From contig NZ_WIRE01000001.1 in NCBI RefSeq assembly GCF_009601165.1, positions 2,294,001-2,358,000 on the forward strand: a stretch of DNA of 64,000 nt. The letters run 5' to 3'. The notes beneath the pieces are model-generated. The model worked only from the letters and a program-made list of their open reading frames with translations, had not been told where the DNA came from and ran no database searches. Shown here piece after piece: positions 53,617 to 62,401 of the stretch. Within the stretch, counting starts at the first letter, position 1. Every line of letters begins with the position of its first letter. This stretch comes from Alcanivorax sediminis. GTDB lineage: Bacteria > Pseudomonadota > Gammaproteobacteria > Pseudomonadales > Alcanivoracaceae. Both the position numbers and the translations under genes were made by a program.

Positions 53617-54586
53617 GACGTCCCCCGAACAAAAGATAAAGATACAACAGGCCCCAGCAGGCGGCGCCCACGCTGTATTTCACCACCGGCTCAAAATCCC
53701 GGGGTGACCAGAACGCCTCGATAAAGGCGGCCAGCAACAGCAGGGCAAACACCCCGTACATGGTTGGCAGGCTGTCTTTCGCAGCCAGTCGCAACGCATT
53801 GAGGCGGGTATAGGGGCCGGGCGCAATAATCGCCCAGCCGAGTCTCAGCCCGGCACCTCCCGCCAGCACAATGGCGGTCAGTTCCGGGGCTCCATGGGCG
53901 ATGACGAAGGTGAAGAAGGGTTCGTCGCCGCCTACGTTGATAAGGTGCGCGGCTATGGCGCCAAAGAAGCTGCCATTAAACAGCATCACGATAATGGCCC
54001 CAACGCCCAACAGCAGGCCGCCGGCAAAGGTGCGGAAGGCAATACCGATATTGTTCTTGATGTAATAGCCGAACATCATCACGTCGTCATCGCCACCGCG
54101 GCCAATATCGATGTCGCTACCGCCGTCTTCATTGGGCTGGTACATCATCTCGATATCGGTGAGGGAATTTTCGTCCAGCACGGTATAGACCATATCCGGC
54201 TGCTGGTGCACCAGGATCCAGACCAGCGCGATGGACAACACAAAGCTGAGCGCACTGACCAGGTGCCAGCGCCACTGCCGCCGCACGGCTTGAGGAAACC
54301 CACGGGCCAGGAAGTCACCGATACGATCTGCCAGCGGTGGGTTGTACCGGTACAGCTGCCGATGGGCCCGCAACACCAGATTGTTCAGATACTGCTGCAG
54401 CTCCAGGCTGTAGCCTCGCTCACGGGTAAGGGCCAGCTGATGGCAGAGTTGCCGGTAATCAGTAACGAACTGGTCCAGTGGCAGTGCCTTGCGGCGGCTG
54501 ACATGGAGAGCCTCCAGCTGTTTGAGTTGATCCTCAAGGGATTCCCAAACAGGCCGGTATCGTTGTTCGAACTGGGCCTGTTTCAT
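53597..54586 (-). CDS. SpoIIM-family membrane protein
   Basis: A 329-residue protein. A helical cytoplasmic N-terminus (about 1-100, QFEQRYRPVWESLEDQLKQLEAL) is followed by about five helices of the stage II sporulation protein M family, with GEDEPFFTFVIAHGAPELT-type glycine-rich motifs (HGAPELTAIVLAGGAGLRLG). Its ATG overlaps the RDD stop by four bases. In non-sporulating bacteria SpoIIM and RDD are found together beside MoxR clusters; the function is not established. Confidence 0.85.
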   Translation of the reverse strand: MKQAQFEQRYRPVWESLEDQLKQLEALHVSRRKALPLDQFVTDYRQLCHQLALTRERGYSLELQQYLNNLVLRAHRQLYRYNPPLADRIGDFLARGFPQAVRRQWRWHLVSALSFVLSIALVWILVHQQPDMVYTVLDENSLTDIEMMYQPNEDGGSDIDIGRGGDDDVMMFGYYIKNNIGIAFRTFAGGLLLGVGAIIVMLFNGSFFGAIAAHLINVGGDEPFFTFVIAHGAPELTAIVLAGGAGLRLGWAIIAPGPYTRLNALRLAAKDSLPTMYGVFALLLLAAFIEAFWSPRDFEPVVKYSVGAACWGLLYLYLLFGGRHGTGKG

Positions 54587-55252
54587 CGGGCGCCCTCCAC
54601 CAGGAATCGTGTCACCCCTTTCAGGCGCTGCAGCGCAAGCGGGGGGGAGAGTTCCGGGTACGCCAGTTGGGCCAGCTCCTGCTGGCGAGGCTCCGAGAAC
54701 TGCGCGTGACGCTCCTGAAAGGCCAACAATGCCAGCTGGTCTTCACGGCTGAGGGGCCAGTCCGGAGGCGTCGCGCTACTGTCGTCGGGCTTCACCGCGC
54801 TGGCGCTGCTCTCCACATGAATGACGACGGAGTTGGCGGCCATGTCGCCCAGGCGCTGGAAGCGTGGGCTGATCAGAGTGGAGATGAAGCCCAGAAAATA
54901 GAACAGGGGAAAGGCATCGGCGGTACGCAGCAGATTGCGAATCAGGCTGCCATTGAAGCTCAGAGGGGTGCCGTTACTGTGCACCACGGCAATGCCCATG
55001 AATTTCTTGCCGGGGGTTTGACCGTGGCGGAACGCTTCAAACAGGGTGGGGTAGAACCATTCCAGCAGAAACAGCGAGATCAACAGCATCCCGGTGCCCA
55101 CATTCCCGAACACACCCACTACCGCAGCGAGGATGCCAAACACCACCAGACGAATGACCAGATCGATACCATAGGCCATGGCCCGGGGAACCGGGCCGGC
55201 CAGGGACAGTGTCAGCAACGTCCCCTCCGGTGTCTCGATCTCGAGTCGCTCG

Positions 55253-55263
<11 letters not shown>
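54583..55263 (-). CDS. RDD-family membrane protein
   Basis: A 226-residue protein with the RDD signature: PVPRAMAYGIDLVIRL near the start (arginine and aspartates), a second helix, then GQTPGKKFMGIAVVHSNGTPLSFNGSLIRNLLR. Three membrane helices and a cytosolic C-terminal helix region follow. ATG 55263 is chosen because the family starts just before the IETPEG strand. It overlaps DUF2069 by 11 bases upstream and SpoIIM by four downstream. RDD proteins are suggested transporters or membrane partners. Confidence 0.88.
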
Positions 55264-56199
<936 letters not shown>

Positions 56200-56556
56200 T
56201 TACTTGCCGATCAGCTGCAGGACATTTTCCGGTGGCCTACCCAGTACTGCCTTGTCGCCACAAACCACAATCGGGCGTTCAATCAATTTCGGGTAAGCGG
56301 CCAGGGCAGCGATCACATCCTTGTCGCTGCTATCCTTGCTCAGTCCTGCCGTAGCGTAATCGGCTTCCTTGTTACGCACCAGATCATGAGCCTTTGCCAG
56401 CCCCAGTTTCTTGATCAGTGTCTGCAGCGTCGCCGTATCAGGTGTGTCTTCCAGATACTTTACAATGGTGGGCGTGACGCCGTTTTCTTCCAGTAATGCC
56501 AGTGTCTGGCGGGACTTGGAGCAGCGCGGATTATGGAAAATAGTGTAGTCGGTCAT
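56200..56556 (-). CDS. arsC: arsenate reductase, glutaredoxin-coupled ArsC
   Basis: A 118-residue thioredoxin-fold reductase. The signature H8-NPR-C12-SKS-R is at the N-terminus (HNPRCSKSR), with VIERP-like LIERPIVV and GRPPENVLQLI at the end. ArsC reduces arsenate to arsenite with glutathione and glutaredoxin; YffB/Spx-like relatives share the fold, but the HxxxCxxxR motif fits ArsC. No arsR or arsB is adjacent, so it may be a housekeeping copy. It is the first gene of the minus-strand run and diverges from yihY. Confidence 0.88.
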   Translation of the reverse strand: MTDYTIFHNPRCSKSRQTLALLEENGVTPTIVKYLEDTPDTATLQTLIKKLGLAKAHDLVRNKEADYATAGLSKDSSDKDVIAALAAYPKLIERPIVVCGDKAVLGRPPENVLQLIGK

Positions 56557-56631
56557 TGCTTTGCATATTCTGTGAGTTCGCCGACATTGTAAGCTGCCGG
56601 TACACGGTGGCAAGGAGAGGATGCCTTTTCT

Positions 56632-57924
56632 ATGAAGGAGCCCATGGATACGGATGATGCGCTGATCCCGGTGCGCCCGCGGCTGGATTCGATCCGCGCC
56701 TTTTTCAGCCTGTTGATTCGCCAATTCAATGAAGATGGCTGTCGGCAGAGCGCCGCTGCGCTGACCTACACTACACTGTTCGCGATTGTCCCTGTCATGA
56801 CGGTGACTTTTGCCATCCTCTCATCGGCGCCGGCGCTGAAGGAAAAAGGTATACAGTTTCAGCAATGGGCTTTTGAATATTTCGTGCCTTCTGCAGGGAA
56901 TATGCTGCTGGAACACCTGCAGTCCTTCGCCCGTCAGGCCAGCAACCTCACAGAAGTGGGGGTCGCTTTCCTTGTGGTGACCTCAGTACTGATGTTGCGC
57001 ACCATTGAGCAGACGCTCAACCGTATCTGGAAAGTGAAAAGCGGGCGCACGGGGCTCACCGGTTTAATGATGTACTGGGCAGTGTTGTCATTGGGGCCGA
57101 TCTGCCTCGGGGCGGGGCTGGCGATCAGTTCCTACCTCACGTCCATGAGTGTCTTTAGTGAAACGGTGAGTTACCTTGGTGGTGTGCGGCTGTGGTTGTC
57201 GGTGCTTCCCTTTATTTTCACCACACTTCTGCTGACATTACTCTATACCGTTGTGCCGAATACCAGCGTGCCATTTCGGCAGGGCTTGTTGGGTGCCGCC
57301 TGTGCTGCACTGTTGTTTGAGCTGGCCAAAAGTGGCTTTGCTCTTTTCGTGAAACAGGCGCCCAGCTACCAGGTGGTCTACGGCGCCTTCGCAGCGGTGC
57401 CCATGTTTTTGCTTTGGCTGTATGTGTCCTGGATCATCGTGCTGGGCGGCGCGGAACTGGTCAGGGCGCTGGTGGTGTTCCAGGAACACCGTAGCAAGGT
57501 CCCTCGCATGCATGCCTTGCTCCGGCTGTTGCATGTGTTCTGGGAACGGCAACAACATGGCAAAACGCTGCGTAGCCGGGAGGTGCGCAAGGTCATGCGC
57601 CAATCCGGGATTTCCCAGTGGGATGAATTCCGCAATCTGTTACTGGATGCGCGTGTTATTCAGCGTACCGACGAGGGCGGTTATATCCTGTCCAGGGATT
57701 TGCGTAACCTGACGCTGGCCCAGTTGCTGGCTGCGTTGCCCTGGCCGTTGCACACCCAGCTTCGCATCCGCAGCCAGCAGGACATGCAACCCTGGGAAGG
57801 CCGCCTGAAAGAGCACATGGATGAAGCCCGCGGAGAGTTGATGCACACCCTGAAAGTGCCGTTGGACGATTTATTCAGGGGAGAACCCAAGGCAAAGGAT
57901 TCGGAGGAGACAAATGCTGACTAG
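56632..57924 (+). CDS. YihY/BrkB-family inner membrane protein
   Basis: A 430-residue membrane protein. The conserved YihY core occupies about 25-290 with six helices: DGCRQSAAALTYTTLFAIVPVMTV and the motif RTIEQTLNRIWKV. A cytoplasmic C-terminal region (about 300-430) with helical, winged-helix-like pattern (SREVRKVMRQSGISQWDEFRNLLLDARVI) is longer than in E. coli YihY, a form common in pseudomonads. GGAG-type site AAGGAG overlaps the first codons, so ATG 56644 (MDTDD) may be the true start. Function unknown; it is not an RNase BN as once named. Confidence 0.88.
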   Translation: MKEPMDTDDALIPVRPRLDSIRAFFSLLIRQFNEDGCRQSAAALTYTTLFAIVPVMTVTFAILSSAPALKEKGIQFQQWAFEYFVPSAGNMLLEHLQSFARQASNLTEVGVAFLVVTSVLMLRTIEQTLNRIWKVKSGRTGLTGLMMYWAVLSLGPICLGAGLAISSYLTSMSVFSETVSYLGGVRLWLSVLPFIFTTLLLTLLYTVVPNTSVPFRQGLLGAACAALLFELAKSGFALFVKQAPSYQVVYGAFAAVPMFLLWLYVSWIIVLGGAELVRALVVFQEHRSKVPRMHALLRLLHVFWERQQHGKTLRSREVRKVMRQSGISQWDEFRNLLLDARVIQRTDEGGYILSRDLRNLTLAQLLAALPWPLHTQLRIRSQQDMQPWEGRLKEHMDEARGELMHTLKVPLDDLFRGEPKAKDSEETNAD

Positions 57925-58183
57925 GCATGTACTGGTAACGGGGATGGTTCAGGGAGTAGGCTATCGCGCCTGGACTCGACAGGCCGCCCTGCAGCGCAAT
58001 CTGGTCGGCTGGGTTCGCAATCTGGCAGACGGGCGAGTGGAGGCCGTGCTCCAGGGAGAGGATGAGAACGTACTGGATATGCTGGATGCCATGCGTCAGG
58101 GGCCGGCTATGGCCAGGGTCGAAGCGATACAAAGCCGTGACGAAGAGGCACTGGCGACCAATTATTTTGAGGTGGCGGGATGA
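57914..58183 (+). CDS. acyP: acylphosphatase
   Basis: Hydrolyses acyl phosphates. 89 residues, the usual length (90-100). Both catalytic residues are present: R18 in GMVQGVGYRAW and N36 in WVRNLADGRVEAVLQG. It overlaps the yihY-like gene by 11 bases and the hydrolase gene by four, so the three form a transcription unit. Confidence 0.93.
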   Translation: MLTRHVLVTGMVQGVGYRAWTRQAALQRNLVGWVRNLADGRVEAVLQGEDENVLDMLDAMRQGPAMARVEAIQSRDEEALATNYFEVAG

Positions 58184-59064
58184 AACAGGTTGAGCTGGTT
58201 AACGGAGATCTTCGCTTTCCTGCCCTGATGGCGGGCGAAGGGGAGCCCGTTATTTTGTTGCACGGCTTTCCTGATACCTATGAAAACTGGGCGGTGCAGA
58301 TTAATGCCATCGCCAAGGCGGGTTATACGGCCATTGCCCCCGCGTTGCGTGGTTATGCTCCCGGCTGCCAGCCCGGAAACGGGGATTACTCCCTTTATGC
58401 TGCAGTGGACGATCTGATGGTGTTCGCGGCGCAACTGGGTGGGCGAGTTCATTTGATTGGCCATGACTGGGGTGCTGTGGTGGGTTATCTGGCCTGTGCC
58501 CAGTCTCCTGACACCTTCTGTTCATTCAGCGCGCTGGCGATTCCGCCGGTTCGCCGCATTCCCCAGGCACTGTTAAAAGTGCCGGAACAAATCCTGCTCA
58601 GTGGTTACATGCAGTTCTTCCAGTTGCCGCTGGCGCCGGAAGCCTGGCTCACCAAGGGCGACCTGAACGGGGTGGAAGCATTGTGGCGGCGTTGGTCTCC
58701 CGACTGGGAGCCCGAAATGTACCTGGACAACGCCAAGCACACTCTGGCCGAACCCGGTGTGATCCCGGCGGCGCTGGCCTGGTACCGATCCCTGTTCAAG
58801 GTGTGGAAGAAGGAACACCGCAAGGCACGGGCCTGGCTGAGTCGGGATCTGGAAACTCCTACCCAGATTCTGATTGGCGAAAACGATGGCTGCATGAGCC
58901 CCAAGCTCCTCAAAGAGACCCTCTTCGAGAGCGACTTCAAGGGTGGGGTAGAGGTGCAAACTGTTGCTGGAGCAGGGCATTTTCTCCATCTGGAGAAGCC
59001 GGACGAAGTCAATGCCCACTTGCTGCGCATGCTCAAAGCCACTGAATGTGACTGGGCGCTGTAG
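58180..59064 (+). CDS. alpha/beta hydrolase, epoxide hydrolase-like
   Basis: A 294-residue alpha/beta hydrolase. The oxyanion motif HGFPD is at 28-32, and the nucleophile is an aspartate (D96 in IGHDWGA), as in epoxide hydrolases and dehalogenases rather than esterases. The catalytic histidine is in GAGHFLHLEKP near the end, and the cap domain spans about 125-210. The substrate is not evident. It shares a four-base overlap with acyP; class I fumarase starts 95 bases on. Confidence 0.88.
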   Translation: MKQVELVNGDLRFPALMAGEGEPVILLHGFPDTYENWAVQINAIAKAGYTAIAPALRGYAPGCQPGNGDYSLYAAVDDLMVFAAQLGGRVHLIGHDWGAVVGYLACAQSPDTFCSFSALAIPPVRRIPQALLKVPEQILLSGYMQFFQLPLAPEAWLTKGDLNGVEALWRRWSPDWEPEMYLDNAKHTLAEPGVIPAALAWYRSLFKVWKKEHRKARAWLSRDLETPTQILIGENDGCMSPKLLKETLFESDFKGGVEVQTVAGAGHFLHLEKPDEVNAHLLRMLKATECDWAL

Positions 59065-59118
59065 CCGCCCTGTAAAAACCCGCCAAAAGTCGGTTTTCTC
59101 CTGCTTTGATGTCTGGGC

Positions 59119-59124
59119 TATACT
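59119..59124 (+). promoter_or_regulatory. -10 element before fumarase
   Basis: TATACT lies 35 bases before the fumarase start and after a region of hairpin potential. No good -35 is visible at the right distance, so the promoter call rests on the -10 and position only. Confidence 0.35.
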
Positions 59125-59159
59125 ACCGCCCCCAAATTCAGTCCCAGCAGGAGTTCCCC

Positions 59160-60668
59160 ATGACGGTGATTCGCCAGGATGACCTGATCCAGAGCGTGGC
59201 AGATGCCTTGCAGTACATTTCCTACTACCACCCGGTCGATTTCATCCGCGCGGTGAAAGAGGCCTATGAGAAGGAAGAAAGCAAGGCCGCCAAGGACGCC
59301 ATGGCGCAGATCCTGATCAACTCCCGCATGGCCGCCATGGGCCACCGCCCGATCTGTCAGGACACCGGTATCGTCACCGTATTTGCCAAGGTGGGCATGA
59401 ATGTCACCTTTGAAGGCGACATGAGCCTGGATGACATGATCAACGAAGGCGTGCGTCGCGCCTATAACCACCCGGACAATGTTCTGCGTGCATCGGTGCT
59501 GGCGGATCCGGACGGTAAACGCGCCAACACCAAGGACAACACACCTGCGGTGATCAATTACTCCATCGTGCCCGGCGATACCCTGGAAATCGATGTGGCC
59601 GCCAAAGGCGGTGGCTCTGAAGCCAAATCCAAGTTCGCCATGCTCAACCCGTCCGATTCCGTGGTGGACTGGGTGCTGGAACAGATTCCGAAAATGGGCG
59701 CCGGCTGGTGCCCGCCGGGCATGCTGGGCATCGGCATTGGCGGTACCGCCGAGAAAGCCATGCTGATTGCCAAAGAAGCCCTCATGGATCCCATCGACAT
59801 TCACGAGCTGCAGGCTCGTGGCGCCCAGACCCGCTCTGAAGAGCTGCGTCTGGAGCTGTTCGAGAAAGTAAACGCCCTGGGCGTGGGCGCACAGGGGCTG
59901 GGTGGTCTTACCACCGTGCTGGACGTGAAAGTGGTGGATTACCCCACCCACGCTGCCAACAAGCCGGTTGCCCTGATCCCCAACTGCGCGGCCACCCGTC
60001 ACGCGCACTTTATCCTCGACGGCACCGGCCCGGCGGATCTGAAAGCACCGGATCTGGAAGAGTGGCCCGACATTGCCTGGGGAAACGACGAAGGTGCCAA
60101 GCGCGTCAATCTGGACACCATTACTCCGGAAGAAGTACAGACCTGGCAGCCCGGCGACACCTTGCTGCTGTCCGGCAAGTTGCTCACCGGCCGTGATGCG
60201 GCGCACAAGCGCATGGTGGACATGATTTCCAAAGGCGAAAAACTGCCGGTGGACTTCACCAACCGCTTTATCTACTACGTGGGCCCGGTAGATCCGGTCG
60301 GCGACGAAGTCGTCGGTCCTGCTGGTCCGACCACCGCTACCCGCATGGACAAGTTCACCCGCACCATGCTGGAAGAAACCGGTTTGATTGGCATGGTCGG
60401 TAAAGCCGAGCGTGGTGATGCCGCCATCGAAGCCATCAAGGACAACAAGGCCGTGTACCTCATGGCCGTGGGCGGCGCCGCCTACCTGGTGTCCAAAGCG
60501 ATCCGCAAATCCCGCGTGGCGGCCTTTGAAGATCTGGGCATGGAAGCCATCTACGAATTCGAAGTGGAAGACATGCCCGTCACTGTGGCCGTGGACTCCG
60601 CAGGCGAATCCGTACACAAGACCGGCCCGGTCATCTGGAAACAGAAGATCGCAGAAAAGAGCGCGTAG
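59160..60668 (+). CDS. fumA: class I fumarate hydratase
   Basis: [4Fe-4S] fumarase of the citric acid cycle, interconverting fumarate and malate. AGGAG six bases before ATG 59160 gives 502 residues with both alpha-type and beta-type domains fused, as in E. coli FumA. Cluster and substrate motifs are RPICQDTGI, GGGSEAKSKF, GMLGIGIGGTAEKA and IPNCAATRHAHF; the swivel domain (VGPAGPTTATRMDKF) follows. It ends at a strong nested palindrome. Confidence 0.95.
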   Translation: MTVIRQDDLIQSVADALQYISYYHPVDFIRAVKEAYEKEESKAAKDAMAQILINSRMAAMGHRPICQDTGIVTVFAKVGMNVTFEGDMSLDDMINEGVRRAYNHPDNVLRASVLADPDGKRANTKDNTPAVINYSIVPGDTLEIDVAAKGGGSEAKSKFAMLNPSDSVVDWVLEQIPKMGAGWCPPGMLGIGIGGTAEKAMLIAKEALMDPIDIHELQARGAQTRSEELRLELFEKVNALGVGAQGLGGLTTVLDVKVVDYPTHAANKPVALIPNCAATRHAHFILDGTGPADLKAPDLEEWPDIAWGNDEGAKRVNLDTITPEEVQTWQPGDTLLLSGKLLTGRDAAHKRMVDMISKGEKLPVDFTNRFIYYVGPVDPVGDEVVGPAGPTTATRMDKFTRTMLEETGLIGMVGKAERGDAAIEAIKDNKAVYLMAVGGAAYLVSKAIRKSRVAAFEDLGMEAIYEFEVEDMPVTVAVDSAGESVHKTGPVIWKQKIAEKSA

Positions 60669-60672
60669 TAAC

Positions 60673-60739
60673 GCCGTTCTTTGAACTACAAAAAAGCCGC
60701 GTGTGTTACGCGGCTTTTTTTTTGGGTTCAAAGAACGGC
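60673..60739. terminator. nested palindromic terminator of fumarase
   Basis: An inner rho-independent hairpin (AAAAAGCCGCGT / ACGCGGCTTTTT with T-run) is enclosed by an outer perfect 14-base inverted repeat, GCCGTTCTTTGAAC and GTTCAAAGAACGGC. The whole 67-base structure is nearly symmetric and should act in both directions. Confidence 0.9.
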
Positions 60740-60797
60740 CGCATCACGCATCACGCATCACGCAACAAGCTACACGCTTAACCCAAACCGATCATCC

Positions 60798-60837
60798 GTA
60801 GGAGCCTGCCTGCAGGCGATACGAGCCAAAGCGAGGT
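60798..60837 (+). repeat. REP-like arm
   Basis: GTAGGAGCCTGCCTGCAGGC followed by GATACGAGCC is related to the arms of the inverted pair at 2423-2484 and contains the palindrome CCTGCAGG. Confidence 0.55.
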
Positions 60838-61080
60838 ACGATTTCACCCCCAACTCGCATTCAAAACTTCCCCGTTTTCACCCGCTCGCAAGTTGAATTT
60901 GTAGGATATGGCTTACATATTTTTGTAAGTGGTTGAGATAAGGTGGTTTTTCAAAAAAGAGGATGCAAGAAAAGTCCGAGTAAAAACTCCCGTTCAAAAC
61001 GCAAGTGCAAGAAAAGTCTGTTGAGAGTGATTCCTGCCTGTGGGGTAAGTCACTGATTGATAGACGATTTGATGTGATTC

Positions 61081-61108
61081 TTGGGTCAGGGTTTATCGGG
61101 GATATAAA
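61081..61108 (+). promoter_or_regulatory. candidate promoter of the cassettes
   Basis: TTGGGT and TATAAA are separated by 16 bases, 37 bases before the GTTAGCT core and 66 before the Shedu start codon. Integron cassettes usually need an external promoter (Pc) in just this place. The match to consensus is moderate. Confidence 0.4.
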
Positions 61109-61144
61109 GCAAAGTGTTATATCGCATCTGCAATTGAATAAACT

Positions 61145-62391
61145 GTTAGCTTCTCGGAGTAGAAACCGAAATTATGGATGACGATTACCAAAATCCCCGG
61201 TCGGGAAAGACCTATATAAGCCCTTCACTCCAAGCTTTTGGTGATAAGGAGAGAAGGGTTCGTATTGCATCTAAAATTCTACCTTCTGAAGATGGATATG
61301 AGTATGCAAAAGAGCGCGATGAGGTAGTCTTAAGAAAGAAGCCAGACGCAAAAACTTATATAACAGCGAAGTTCTTAGAAGATACTAGGCAAACCTTCGT
61401 TTTAACTGTCCAAAAGTTTGTATCAGAAACAGGACAGCCTTATGGGTCTGGATTTTCATTTGTAGGTGAAGAAATAGGCCGGTTCTGCGAGTTTCTAGCA
61501 AATATCCAATCCGTAGATTTCAAGAACAGAGCCAGAGTAAATATTACTGATGAAGAGCTTCGAAAAATAGCTTTAACCTCTCATCAGGCAAAGGCCTTTC
61601 TTGCTGAAAATCAAGAATTGTTTGCTGAAGTACTCAAATCCGAGGTGACTACAGAAGACCTTGTTGCAGTAGGCTTTCGAAAGAAGCAGTTAAGTGTCTA
61701 TGACAATCTTCTGCATGACCAAAACTACTTCGACGATTTAAAAAATATTAAGAAATGCTCTAATGAAGCTTTATGGCAAAAGTACTTTGAAAAGAACCCT
61801 TGGGTATTTGGTTATGGGCTAGGTTACATATTCTTGTCCAGTCTCGATGATAGAAAGCTAGAGCAAGTAGTCCAAGGGCATAGCGTAGATTCGCATGGCA
61901 AGCGTGTTGATGCTCTTATGAAAACAAAAGGCATTATTTCCAATCTATGCTTTGTTGAAATCAAGACTCACACGACTGCTTTGCTAGAGGCTAATCCTTA
62001 TCGCTCAGGCTGCTGGGCGCCTTCGAAAGAATTGGCTGGTGCTATCGCGCAAGTCCAAGGTACTGTCGCCTCAGCTGTGGAAAATCTATCTAGCAGAATT
62101 AATCCCAGTGATAGTGAGGGCAACCCAACTGGCGAGGAAATTTATAATTACCAACCTAAATCCTATTTGGTAATAGGCAGTATGGGAGAATTTGTGTCAG
62201 AGCATGGCGTGAACAAAGACAAACTGAGGTCATTTGAGCTGCTTCGTAAAAATACTTCTAACCCAGAAATTATTACATTTGATGAACTGTATGAGCGTGC
62301 AAAATTCATTGTCCAGCACAACCAAAGCTAACAAAGCGCTGCTGCCGGACAATTTTTCCGCTGCGCTTCAAAATTGCCGCAGAGCGCGGCG
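61145..62391 (+). mobile_element. integron-type gene cassette 1 (Shedu)
   Basis: The unit runs from a GTTAGCT core at 61145 to the attC core G-TTAGCT at 62391, holding one gene that nearly fills it (start 29 bases in, stop overlapping the attC). This is the standard plan of an integron cassette. The sequence is visibly AT-richer than the chromosome around it. No integrase gene is present in the window, and the sequence before 61145 does not fold like an attC, so this may be an attI-like or secondary insertion site. Confidence 0.8.
61174..62331 (+). CDS. Shedu (SduA/DUF4263) anti-phage defence nuclease
   Basis: A 385-residue single-gene anti-phage defence protein. The C-terminal DUF4263 nuclease is clear: WQKYFEKNPWVFG (201-213), then the PD-(D/E)xK core with D246 (GKRVDALM) and E262-x-K264 (FVEIKT), followed by YRSGCWAPSKELAGAIAQVQ, the family's conserved loop. 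The N-terminal ~180 residues are the variable sensor region. The gene is AT-rich unlike its surroundings and lies in an integron-type cassette; its stop codon is in the attC. Shedu proteins form tetramers that degrade phage DNA; what this one senses is unknown. Confidence 0.9.
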   Translation: MDDDYQNPRSGKTYISPSLQAFGDKERRVRIASKILPSEDGYEYAKERDEVVLRKKPDAKTYITAKFLEDTRQTFVLTVQKFVSETGQPYGSGFSFVGEEIGRFCEFLANIQSVDFKNRARVNITDEELRKIALTSHQAKAFLAENQELFAEVLKSEVTTEDLVAVGFRKKQLSVYDNLLHDQNYFDDLKNIKKCSNEALWQKYFEKNPWVFGYGLGYIFLSSLDDRKLEQVVQGHSVDSHGKRVDALMKTKGIISNLCFVEIKTHTTALLEANPYRSGCWAPSKELAGAIAQVQGTVASAVENLSSRINPSDSEGNPTGEEIYNYQPKSYLVIGSMGEFVSEHGVNKDKLRSFELLRKNTSNPEIITFDELYERAKFIVQHNQS

Positions 62392-62397
62392 TTAGCT
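62326..62397 (+). mobile_element. integron attC recombination site
   Basis: The outer cores AGCTAAC (62326-62332) and GTTAGCT (62391-62397) are exact inverted complements. Inside, GCGCT and AGCGC pair, CTGC pairs with GCAG, and CAATTTT pairs with AAAATTG, with a few unpaired bases on one side only. This imperfect 72-base palindrome with RYYYAAC/GTTRRRY ends is the diagnostic structure of attC sites recombined as folded single strands. Recombination is at the G of GTTAGCT. Confidence 0.93.
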
Positions 62398-62401
62398 TTC
62401 A

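Larger units (their letters stand above)
60669..61173. other. intergenic region between fumarase and the defence cassettes
   Basis: A 505-base gap with a change in composition about half way. It contains a nested terminator (60673-60739), a short tandem repeat (CGCATCA three times from about 60740), a REP-like arm (60798-60837), and then AT-richer sequence with a direct repeat TGCAAGAAAAGTC (60964 and 61007), a candidate promoter (61081-61108) and the integron core GTTAGCT (61145-61151). No gene is seen. Confidence 0.6.

Noticed and set aside
59118-60731. A 537-codon open frame on the minus strand over fumarase
   Set aside because: The plus-strand fumarase is unmistakable; the antisense product has shadow composition and would run through the nested terminator.
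60740-60765. Short tandem repeat (CGCATCA three times) considered as a CRISPR or iteron array
   Set aside because: The units are seven bases with no spacers, and no Cas or replication gene is nearby; it is a microsatellite-like stretch.
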